32,836 bases of DNA. Origin: Gonapodya prolifera JEL478. Its lineage: Eukaryota; Monoblepharomycota; Monoblepharidomycetes; Monoblepharidales; Gonapodyaceae. How positions within the stretch are numbered: the first letter of the stretch is position 1; every line of letters starts with the position of its first letter. A model generated the notes under the pieces. That model was not told where the DNA came from. It saw nothing but the letters and a program-made list of their open reading frames with translations, and did not search any database. Positions 9,533 through 19,300 of this stretch are shown here, one piece after another. The translations under genes and the position numbers were made by a program. The stretch lies in assembly GCA_001574975.1 (NCBI GenBank), contig KQ965816.1:192974-225809 (forward strand). Direction: 5' to 3'.

Positions 9533-10606
9533 TCACGCTTGTCGTCGCTGCTCCCTTCGAGATCTCATAAAGTCTCCAGTAAGGTAGCCGAGCCCCGCAC
9601 TGCTCCAGAATCCCGGTCGACCCCAACCAGATCCGGCGCTAGATGCTGGCGACGTCGTGCTGGTTGGTGGAGGTACAGTAAGTGAAAAAGGCTTGGGCTC
9701 TGCAGGAAGACCCGCCAGATCGATGTTTGTACCAGTCAGGTCACGGTGAGTGAGGACTCTTCGTTGAGGCCGCAGGTTCGTCTCAGCTCACTTACCTTCA
9801 GGTGGCACTCCTCTTGGCGAATAGGGCGGCGGGGGATCATCTTCATCACCACCACCACCGCCGCCACTGCCTGGACCTCCCCCAAACCCCGGTCTATCGT
9901 CCGAATCGTCGTGGCGGGACCGGCGCGACGAGGCCGACCGGCTCCCACGTCATGGTTGCGAGAAACAGCGGACAACGACGTAGGCCACAATCATGAAAGC
10001 GAAGAAGGAGAAAAGGTTGGAAGCGAGTCGATCTGCGGAGTCATCTCCGGTATGGTTATGCGGATCTGGTTTTTGTTGGTTTGATTTCATCCCCTGAGAC
10101 TGCTTCATTCTGGCCTTCGCCTCGGCAGCAAAATGAAGTGTATCTTCGCCACCGATACCAGGAGAATGATAATTGAAGTTGCATGAGACCTCCATCGCCT
10201 CGTTTGGATTTTATCGACGTCGAATGACTCACATTCCACTCCACAACTCCCAGAAACGACCTTTTCATCTTCAGGCCCACTCCACCCCTCACAGCTCACA
10301 TGCGTCGTTCCCAATCGAACGCCGTCCTCGACCTCCGCCTCGCACTTCCATTGGACGTCTCGGCCGTCGAACCCCGCGTTTTTTCATTGAATCACCTCGG
10401 GGACGAAGGCCTCGCAGGCGTCGCCGCCCACGCATGCAATCTGGGAAACGGGCTTTCCGAGAGGTCGTGAGCCGGCCTCGATAGAATGTGAGGGATGTGA
10501 CGGCTTGAAGGTCGATTGGTTTAAGCTTTTCCTTCTTGGCGGCATGGGATGAGATTGGGAGGAGAAGCAGCAAGGAGATGGCAGAGAGCGCGAGCGGGGA
10601 GCGCAT
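9533..10606 (-). pseudogene. SARAF/TMEM66 (DUF1183) homologue with frameshift and in-frame TGA codons
   Basis: SARAF is an ER membrane protein that restrains store-operated calcium entry in animals; fungal homologues exist. From the ATG at 10606 there is a signal peptide (MRSPLALSAISLLLLLPISS), then AVTSLTFYRGRLTTSRKA. The luminal cysteine motifs follow: IACVGGDAC, VIQ(stop)KNAGFDGRDVQWKC, THVSCEGWSGPEDE and SGSCG. A membrane helix (FSFFAFMIVAYVVVRC) and a cytoplasmic Gly/Asp/Pro tail with PPPPYS come next. The last exon (9699-9533) ends in GRPGFWSSAGLGYLTG, as in SARAF. Defects are a one-base shift after TTSRKA (about 10450), a TGA at 10386-10384 exactly where the family has Cys, and a TGA at 9952-9950 after the helix. 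The intron around 10220-10160 could not be placed cleanly. Domain order is complete, so decay is recent or the sequence contains errors. Confidence 0.75.
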
Positions 10607-10619
10607 GGACGAAGCGGCG

Positions 10620-10952
10620 GGAGTGAGCGTAGCGCGGCCAGCTGGGTCGCCTCAGGCTTCACCTCCTCCCATGTCAGCAAAATATCACCTGCAACCCAAT
10701 GTGCAGAAGTCCTCTCCCAAAGGCACTTTACAGCGTCAGGTTAAATTGTTATTTCCAAGTGCTTCGCGGTTGTCGCTGCTGTCCGACGAAGTAGCTCAAG
10801 CGAAATTCAAATAATCGGTCATCCAATGACAGCTTTTGCAGGTCTGCAAGACGAATTCTTCGTTTCATAACTTAAAATTCAGTTACACCATTTCCCCGAC
10901 ACACGATAATATGATCAAACGTAACATCTACATACTACTCCAGCTCCTAAGG
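10620..10952. other. Intergenic stretch, no gene seen
   Basis: About 330 bp between the SARAF-like start and the 3' end of the ankyrin pseudogene. No coding family is recognisable. The part nearest 10606 presumably held the SARAF-like promoter. Confidence 0.6.
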
Positions 10953-12389
10953 TCAGCATGCCCGCGTCAGTCTTGAACTCCTCCGCAACAGTTCCTTTTC
11001 TTGCAGAACTGCCACCACCGCCTGGTGCTGATCATGGGCCAAACTCTCTACATAACTAACGGGGGTCCTCTTCTCGTTGTCCTTTACCGTAAAATCTGCT
11101 CCCTGATCCAGGAAGGATGCGATAACAGGAGCATTTGCTGATCACAGTGCGCAGTAAACTGCCGTCATTCCATCCCCATTGCGTGCGTTGACATCCACAC
11201 CCATGCCTAGTATCAGTTGCGCTATTTCAACTGTTGGCGCTCAATGCAATGGTGCATAGAATCCCACGGTGGGCCTTTTCTCAATGTCTGCTCCTTTCTC
11301 AATCAAGAATCGAACTAATTCACCGTCCTTTGCAGCGCAGGCACCAAAGAGCGCATTTCCTTTATCGATGTCGTGCTTGACCTTTGCGCCAGCATCCAGC
11401 AATATCTGAACCGTGCTTAAATGTCCACTGGCACAGGTGGCCAAAATTGGCGTCATGCCCCTGTTGACCCCAGAATTGACATTCACCTCCGCCCCATGTT
11501 CTATCAAAAGTCTCACAACGGAATCATAACCACTTTTGCGTGCAACACTCAGTCCTGTGGAAAGTGTAAGATCGCCGTCATCGTTGTGAGTCGTCAATCC
11601 AGCATCTATGGGTACACCAAACTGCAAGAGAAGTTTGACAATTGTCATTGCTTTCCCATGCCAAGAGGAAAAAGTGCTCATTCTGTCAGCATCTCGAGGG
11701 TGTGAGGAGTCCCCATGGTGAGAGGATGTCTGTTGGCCGTACGCCCTCCCAGGTTGTGATAATGTCTGTTGGTGTATGATCCAGAATGAGTTTGACGTTT
11801 TGTACCTGCATTGTCCGGACAGCAATCTGCAGGCAGGATTGGGTTGTCTGGGCTCCAGCAGAAAGAAGGGACTCCACAACATCCCAAGTCCCCCTGGTGC
11901 TGGCAATCTGGACGATAGTGACACCATTCAAGTTGCTTCCATCAACATTAGCCCCACTCTCCAATAGATATTTCACTGCTCTGAACGCTCCGCGGCGACA
12001 GGCCTTCGAAAGCCCCGATTCTGAACGTGGGGGCTTGTCAATACTCGCTCCCTTTGCGAGGAGAATATTTGCCGCTCGGAAATCACCGGTAGAGTCCGCT
12101 CTCAGGACTTCCGACTCGAATGCTTTTGTACAGAATCGAATTTCAGATTGGTTCGTCGCGCAATGGCAACGGGATCCGACAAAGTATCATGGAGCGATCG
12201 ATTGAGACATGCGGTGGGAAGGCCGAGAGGATGATCGCACCAGAACGTCGAGATGCGGAGGAGGATTTCGGGGGAAAGGCGGAGAAGTGGAAATGGTTGA
12301 ACCGGGTGTTTTCCCTTTGACTTCGGCAGAGCTGAAGGTTGCTTAGAAAGGCTGCCCGAGGTTCTCTTTCGAACATATCGTGGAGGCAT
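10953..12389 (-). pseudogene. F-box/ankyrin repeat pseudogene, tandem copy of the 12.6-14.1 kb gene
   Basis: This region aligns end to end with the intact neighbour at 12636-14078, from MPPRYVRK at 12389 through PFPLLRLSPEILLRIS to the last residues before TGA at 10953. It is clearly dead. A one-base deletion near 12125 shifts the frame after DSVQ. An extra segment plus a 5-base deletion near 11760-11650 shifts it again. A TGA follows APLH at about 11243. Another TGA follows VYCAL at about 11148. Between these breaks the ankyrin repeats still read well (for example GMTPILATCASGHLSTVQIL). It arose by tandem duplication, and the frame damage shows it has escaped selection while its sister has not. 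Confidence 0.85.
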
Positions 12390-12635
12390 GGTGGTAGTTT
12401 GGTTTCGTCGGTGTGCTAGGTTTGTGTGAGCAACTAGCGACTCTGGTGCAGCCTTTGGTGGTTGGTAAACCCGGCCACCAACGTCCAAAACAGCTCTGGC
12501 GTCGATAAGTCACCCAATTCATGTTCTGCATGGGCGAATGAATCATGTCAATATCTAACAAGCAAGATACACCTTACTTTTACGCATGTATTTCGTCTAC
12601 AGTAACACCGATCCCACCAATATCTCAGGACAACA

Positions 12636-14078
12636 CTAACCTCGCCCCAATCGCGAACTCCTTCTGAAAAGTCCCCTGTCCTGGAGTACTGCAAGCACCG
12701 CTTGCCGCTCCTCACCATCCAGATCACTGAGATAGCTCAGCGGAGCCTTCTTTCTGTTATCCTTCATCGTAATGTCTGCTCCCTGATCCAGGAGAAACGC
12801 AAGAACTGGGGCATTTCCATTTTGTAGAGCGCAACGAACTGCTGTCACTCCATCTCCATCGCGTGCATTGATGTCCACACCCATCTGCAATATTAGTTGG
12901 GCAATTTCAACTGTCGCTGCATTCTGGAGTGGCGCAAATAATCCCACTACCGATCCCTTCTCAATGTCTGCTCCTTTTTCAATCAACAAGCGAACCAATT
13001 CCACGCCCTTCATCCCACTGGCAAAAAAGAGTGCACTTCCTTTATCGATACCATGGTTCACTTTTGCGCCAGCATCCAACAATATTTGAACAGTGCTTAT
13101 GTGTCCACGTACACATGCAGCTAAAATTGGAGTCATGCCATTTTTGACCCCATTATTGACGTTCACGTCCGCCCCATGTTCGATCAACAGTCTCGCGAGG
13201 GAATCATTACCCTTGTCACATGCAATGATCAGCCCCGTAGCATTGATGGGATCATCGTCATCGTTGTTGGACGTGGATCCAGAATCAACGGGGACATTGT
13301 ATTTCAGAAGAAGTCTGACAATATCAATGTTTTCTCTTTGGCACGCAATCAGGAGAAAGTGTGTGTCTCCTAAGCCCTCCCATGTTGCGAGAATCTCTGA
13401 AGATGTATGTTCCAGAATGAGTTCGACGTGCTGTACCCGCTGCGCCTGGACGGCGTTCTGCAAGCATGATTGGGTGGTCTGAGCTCCCAAAGAAAGAAGC
13501 AACTCCAAAATTTCCCAGTTCCCTTTAAGCGACGCGTATCCGATCGGGGAAACGCCTTGGAAATTAAGTCCATCAACGTCCGCCCCACGCTCCAATAGAT
13601 ATTTCACCGCCTTTGAAGCTCGGTACCGACAGGCTCTCGATAAAGGCGTGTCCAATATCCAGTGATCGTGGAGGAGAAACATCGACAAGAGCGCCGAAAG
13701 AGTCAACTCTCGACGCGGAGGTTTGTGAACACTCGCTCCCTTATCGAGGAGTATAGTTGTCGCGCGAAAGTCACCGTTAGACTCGGCGCGGAGAACCTCA
13801 TACTCGAAACCAATCTGTACGGTTTTGAACCTTCGGAGAGTTCGTTGCGCGATAGCCACGGGATCCGATAGCACGGTATAGAGCTGCCGATTGAGACTTT
13901 CGGTGGGAAGGCCGAGAGGATGCTCGCACCAGAACGTCGAGATGCGGAGGAGGATTTCGGGGGAAAGACGGAGAAGTGGAAACGGTTGGCTCGGCTGTTC
14001 TTCCGTCAGCTTTGACGGATTTGCACAAGGGCTCGAAGTGCTGCCGGAGAGTCGCCTTCGAACGTAGCGTGGAGGCAT
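12636..14078 (-). CDS. F-box/ankyrin repeat protein, 480 aa
   Basis: A single-exon gene from ATG at 14078 to TAG at 12636. Residues about 28-60 (PFPLLRLSPEILLRIS...) look like a short F-box-type segment, which would recruit an SCF ubiquitin ligase; this part is weaker than the rest. From about residue 130 there are around nine ankyrin repeats, for example GMTPILAACVRGHISTVQIL, ARLLIEHGADVNVNN and GVTAVRCALQNGNAPV, which make a protein-binding solenoid. A short tail follows. Target proteins cannot be predicted. The neighbour at 10953-12389 is a decayed tandem copy, and a more diverged relative sits at 30.6-31.5 kb. No introns or breaks are seen here. Confidence 0.85.
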   Translation of the reverse strand: MPPRYVRRRLSGSTSSPCANPSKLTEEQPSQPFPLLRLSPEILLRISTFWCEHPLGLPTESLNRQLYTVLSDPVAIAQRTLRRFKTVQIGFEYEVLRAESNGDFRATTILLDKGASVHKPPRRELTLSALLSMFLLHDHWILDTPLSRACRYRASKAVKYLLERGADVDGLNFQGVSPIGYASLKGNWEILELLLSLGAQTTQSCLQNAVQAQRVQHVELILEHTSSEILATWEGLGDTHFLLIACQRENIDIVRLLLKYNVPVDSGSTSNNDDDDPINATGLIIACDKGNDSLARLLIEHGADVNVNNGVKNGMTPILAACVRGHISTVQILLDAGAKVNHGIDKGSALFFASGMKGVELVRLLIEKGADIEKGSVVGLFAPLQNAATVEIAQLILQMGVDINARDGDGVTAVRCALQNGNAPVLAFLLDQGADITMKDNRKKAPLSYLSDLDGEERQAVLAVLQDRGLFRRSSRLGRG

Positions 14079-14346
14079 AGTTCGGAGTTGGAGTCGCTGC
14101 TGCGGTCATGGCTCACTTCCTTGCTCTAAAGTTTTAGATTCCCGCCACTAACTAGTTGTTACCAGAGCACCAGTAATCGATGGTCTTAAAAAATAATGCT
14201 TCTGGACGGCGCGGTTCCAGCGTCCCTGCGGCACGAGGCCCCAGCGATGTCGCTTGACCTGCACAAGGAAGTTTATCAGAAATTGCATACATAACATATT
14301 CGTCTGGCGAGAATGAGTATACTCACTGGGGTTCTGATAACATCCC

Positions 14347-15476
14347 TCACGATGAACCGCTCCGGCGCTGTGCCCATTCTTCATTTAATTCTTCTTCGAG
14401 CTGTTCCCATTGCTCATCCCGTCCTCCCCGAAGCACTACCTCCATAGCCTTATTGAACCTCGTGGTATACATCTGGACTTCCGCCACCAACATCGGGGGC
14501 AGTCGCTCTGCGTTATCCATTCTTCGCCTGCCACTCTCCGCTTCACGAAGTCCCAGGCTTAACAGACTATACACAAAGTCCGAAAAGTGCGATGACAACA
14601 ATGTCATGGTGTTGTGCGTTCCACTTTGGGAAAAAACGGGGGGATCCTCAATTTGTTGTCCAGAGTATAGACGAGTTGGTGTGAACACGACGTAATACGA
14701 TGAGGTTTCGAGTGTTCGGAGACGGTTGTTGCCTTGTTGGGTCACTACCGGCTCAATCACCGTCACAACTTCAAGCCGGTGCGAACCAAAAGCGAGAGCC
14801 TCCAAGTTCGTATCAGGAATGGCTTCGAAACAGTTGAGAAGACGAGTAAGAGCAGTGAGCGTCATTCCGTTGTGACGACAAAGCTGCAAGGGTCGTTGTG
14901 TTAGCGCTTGCTTGTGCCAAAGCTGATGTGGTGGGAATCGGAATTCGACATTTACTCACCACGTCGAACAACATTTCAATATCGCAAATTGCATAAATGT
15001 TTCTCACGGAAAGGGGCATGCGATCGACGTTCCAGCGATTCTCGATCCACTTCAGAGCCTGTCCTCGTTCCGCGGATTTCTTCCATCTCCCACTTGACTG
15101 TCTGTCACCCGACTGCATGCCAACGTCACCATACAATGTCGAATCGGCAAGACCGAGGTTCAGAAATAGCCGAAAGAGGTCTCCGTGCCGACAATACTGC
15201 CGTTCCCAGAAGAGAAAACGTTGTTTCGATGTCACTCCAGAACTTTGGCTGATCGCGGTCGGTTCTGACAGATGCTGGTTGATGAGACAGCAAAGAAAAC
15301 CCGGGACAGATATATTCCTCACCTCTCCTCTGGCGGATTGCAGCCGTGGTCCATATTGATGTTGATCGGGAGATTAGAGAATGCCAGCGCTTCGACACAC
15401 GTTCGCAAGTTGCGAGATCCAAGTAGTGCACAAAGGAGAACGTGTACTCCAGTAGCTCGGGCGGTAGGGTATCCAT
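14347..15476 (-). CDS. F-box protein, 331 aa, three exons
   Basis: Exons 15476-15323, 15264-14960 and 14883-14347 join in phase, with introns of 59 and 76 bp. The ATG at 15476 starts MDTLPPELLEYTFSFVHYLD, followed by ERVSKRWHSLISRS. This is a clear F-box (LPPEL...I..L...DL....VSKRW), which binds Skp1 in SCF ubiquitin ligases. The remaining 280 residues have no recognised repeat. They contain a helical, charged C terminus (EQWEQLEEELNEEW). The substrate is unknown. The frame stays open 27 codons upstream of this ATG, but the Met next to the F-box is the natural start. No disruption is seen. Confidence 0.8.
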
Positions 15477-15573
15477 GGGGGGACGAGGATTGGAAAAGCA
15501 TATGGCACTTCGGAACCCTTTAGGGGTCAACAAATGCAAGGTAATAATTTTTACCAAAATCTTAGTCGGAAGA

Positions 15574-15962
15574 TTAGAAGAACATAGTGCAGATGGGAGG
15601 ATATGTTGCCCTCAAGCACATGATCGATGAGTTTCCGTTGCACCGTGAGTGCACCATGAGCTCTTCTTCATGCAGAAAATGCGAGAAGATGCAACGGTTA
15701 ATAACGTGAGACGGGCAGCAGGTGCAGCGATTATGACGGCCACACATTGAAAATCCAAAGCAACAGAAGAGGTCGATATCGCGCGCCATCTCGCCTGGTC
15801 CTCCTGAAGAACCGCAACTAAATTCAATTTAAACACTCTGTCCCCCACGCAGTATAAAGCAGTGCGACATTTCGAAGATGCCGCGCTGTCTGATACGTCA
15901 CTCGATCGTGGACATATTGGACATGGAATGATATCCTTTGCTGTTTCACAGTCAACCTTCAT
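15574..15962 (-). CDS. Cysteine-rich open frame, possible degenerate MYND-type finger
   Basis: From ATG at 15962 the frame reads MKVDCETAKDIIPCPICPRS, then SKCRTALYC and, after a possible short intron (GTGGGG to CTTCAG), QEDQARWRA. The order CxxC, CxxxxxYC and an acidic/Trp segment recalls MYND zinc fingers. The later Cys and His of a real MYND domain are missing or lie in another frame; the overlapping frame at about 15790-15600 is unusually rich in Cys and His. It could be a small damaged zinc-finger gene. Confidence is low. Confidence 0.27.
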
Positions 15963-16310
15963 CGGGTAGTGTCGCGGAACGCCAAGTAAGTTTCAGGAGA
16001 TTTTTTCAGGCTTGAATGAAGCTCCCTCTATCTCTTTTTTGTTTTTGCCGTTGTTTTACTATCTGTATCATGCCCGTCGTCAATCTCCGTTGCCATATGT
16101 ACACGGTTCTTCGCTATCTTATCATGTACACTCTTTTGCTGCATTCCGAAGTGACATCGCCCTGGTCCCGCGTGGGCTTGCCCCGCAAGGGCGACATATT
16201 ATGCTTTTGGTCGAATTCGGTAACACGTCATTGTGATCCCTCGAAATGCAGACAGAAAATCTTAAATTCATAATACATACGTTATAGTGAAGAAAGAAGT
16301 GAGCTGCAGC
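15963..16310. other. Intergenic stretch, no gene seen
   Basis: About 350 bp between the Cys-rich frame and the formin stop codon. It presumably carries the formin 3' UTR. No coding or RNA gene signal was recognised. Confidence 0.55.
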
Positions 16311-19300
16311 TTAGGAGTCGCCGAGAACTCTGAGAGACTCCAACGAGATAGTTGTGAAACTTTGCGACAGGTCCAAGCTCAACGTTTCCAGTGGTTGAAT
16401 CTCCAGTAGCGTTTTGTTTGAACTTGATGTGGCTGAGCTGTTTTCAGTGTGGCAGACGTGAGCGCCAATTTCGGCTCCGTCGATTTCATTGGAGACGGCT
16501 GGCTCGACTGTCTCGGCTTCATTGAGTCTGATGGTACTTCCGGAGATGGGGCCAGAGCGGAAGGGTTGCTGGATTCCATTTATCAATGCATCAAGCCCAG
16601 CACCCTTGGTGACATCGAGAAGTGGCACTGGTAGGTTCAAATTGGTGTCACTGATGCAGAGGTTTAGGGGAAAGATACGCATGACGAGGATACGTACCGT
16701 GAAGAATTCGCCCATTCGAGGACTTTCGGTTGCTCATGGTCGGAGCCCCGACTCTTTTCTGTCAAAGAAAGTCCAATGTCTGTTGGGCACCTCCACCATT
16801 GCAGCTCTGTGGAATGTCGTCACTCACATCGCGGGCCGCCTTTCGACGATCGAAAGCTTCTTTCATCTCGCGGTGTGTCTTGTTCTCCAGGAGAGCTCTC
16901 TAATAAAGTTGACAGACACGGGACAGAAGGGATTTGGAGGTTTATCACGATCTTCACCTGGATGACATCAGCGCACATACTTCAAACGATCCCAAAAAGG
17001 TTGCAAAAATGCCAAAAAACTCTTCAGACGTCATTGACTTCGGATCTTCTCCGAAAGCAAGTAGTGCTTGAATGAAAGTGGTGTCCATCCTCCTGACAAC
17101 ACCACGAACGCCCGCGAAGTATGTCTTTGCCGTCGCAATGAACGCCTTCATTTCAAGAAAGAAAGAATCGGTCTGGTCGAGACTCAATTCACCGATTCCG
17201 GCCGTGGAAAGCGCGGCTTCCTCCGACAGTGAGACGGCTTCGGTCGTCAAGTCTGGAGCACTCTCAACGGGATTTGGGCCCCCCGGTAACCCAAGCTGCT
17301 TATTGAGAAGCAGTTGTCTTTGTTTAATAAGCGACGTTGCCCCTGCAGCTCCAGCCTGGCGTTTCAAACCTGTGGATGCCGGTGATTCCATAAGTTTCGA
17401 GTACTGAGTAAGTTCATTGAACATGGTTTCAGCTGTTTCGATGACCTGCTTCGACGAGACTGCCCAGAGTTTCAGTAGCACAGACAATATGAGCGACAGT
17501 CCATAGTTGTCGTAATGTGTCAAACACCTCACCTCTAGCTGCTTCGGGAACCTGCCTTAGTTCATTCATGAAACCCAGGAGCGCAGGAAACTTTTCTTCG
17601 ACAATTTTTGCAAGGAAGTGGAGAAGTGATGTCTTGTTGTCTCCTGCCTTCGTGTCCCGAAGCTGGTGTGTGTATATCAAGTAAATTTTGAAGTCGTGCG
17701 AAGGATTAAAGGGAAGTAGAGGGTGCGAACCTTATTTATCGAAGCAATTTTAATGCCATACGCTGCGCCCTGTGCATTTATTGGGGGGGGAATACCCTTT
17801 ACTTTCAACCTGAAAAGGCTTTTGGTCATAGTCGTCCGACATACCTTGTTGCTCCCCGAATTCATATAGTTTCCGATATGTAAAATGAGCTGTTAAATAG
17901 GATGATTACACTGTTACAATACTGAGAACAGATTTCAGCTCACGTTCAAAATGTTTGCGACAGTGTCGCTCTGGAGCACAGACTCTGATGCATCCAGTAC
18001 GATGTGTGTTTGCTGTGATCAAGAAAAGTCACCCTCTGCAACCGCAACGCAATCATCGGTGAAAGGAGCTTTAGTCACCTTCTCCAAGTATTTAACCCGT
18101 TCGTCGTACTGGAGTTTAAAGTCCCATAGCTTCAGACGATCTCGTAGGCGAGAAACGCTAACAAGCTTTTTCGGATCGTGAACGTCAGGTCGGACTACAT
18201 TTGTGTGCAAACAAAATGCCCTTACCTCCAACAAGAATCGTTCGCAGTCTCGAAAATCGGAAACCCGACTTTTATTCTTAACTATCTCGGCAAGCTTAAT
18301 CGAAAACGCCGGTCAAAACTTCGAAAGAAGGCTTAGCGATGTCAAGATATCTCACAATTTCATCATCAGGTAGAGCTTTGTTGAGCTCTAGAACAAAATT
18401 TGCAGAGACCACGCTTTCATTCATGGTACGAAACGCTTTTGCAATTTCAGAGTACGAGAACGCCTTCATTTGGTTCAGAAGGATCACTACAGAAGCGGAT
18501 GTAAAAATGTGAAACTTCGCTTTAAAGACAAAAGGCAGTGCTAGACCCACTAATATTCCTGTACTTGCTTGCGTCCAGAATCTCAAAGGCCGTCTTTGTT
18601 TCTTTCGTTTTTGGTAAAGACAAGCTCAATGCGACGTTGCTCTCAATCGCAAATGTCCCATCAATATCTCGGAGAACAGCTTCTTCCTGAAGCACATCCT
18701 CGAGGTCGGTTCCTTCCAGCGCGGGGACTAGATCCGGTAAAAGATTTTTCAAAAGTTCCGGAGCCTTTTCTATGTAGCCGCTGACATCAAAATTGGGTCG
18801 AGCGATTCTCTGTGCCCATATCGACGTTAGAGCTGTCTCGTCATTCAACTTCTCCCACTGAAGAATTCGAAGCTTTCTTTTGGGTTCGAACTTCATCTTG
18901 CGCTTAGGAACGCGAGGGGGAGCTCGCCCAAGAGGAAATGGTCCGGACATAGGTGGTGGGGGTGGCGGTACATTCAGACTGGAAGGAGGTGGTGGTGGTG
19001 GCGGAACTGAGGTATTTAATCCAATTGGGGGACGTGGTGGTGGAGGTGGTGGAGGCGGTGGAGGTGGTAAGGGCATGGAAGGTGCTGCTGTTAATGCTGT
19101 TGATGCTGCCTCCAGACTTGCAGGGTTAGGTGCCACCACTGACAAAGACCAAACAGCAGGGAGAGCATGCATTTAGTACAGGTTTAGCATGAATAGATGG
19201 CATCATATCTTACCATGGAGTGTTTTGAGTTCCATCTCCTGGGAGCCGTATGCCGAGTCTGCATGCCGAAGCTTTTGATCAACAAAAGTACTTCAGTTTG

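Noticed and set aside
2112-10606. Reassignment of TGA to an amino acid, suggested by in-frame TGA codons in the HAS-like and SARAF-like genes.
   Set aside because: TGA terminates the intact CPS and F-box genes, and the broken genes also carry TAA, TAG and frameshifts.
18880-19176. Glycine-rich plus-strand frame (98 codons).
   Set aside because: It is the antisense of the poly-proline FH1 region of the formin.
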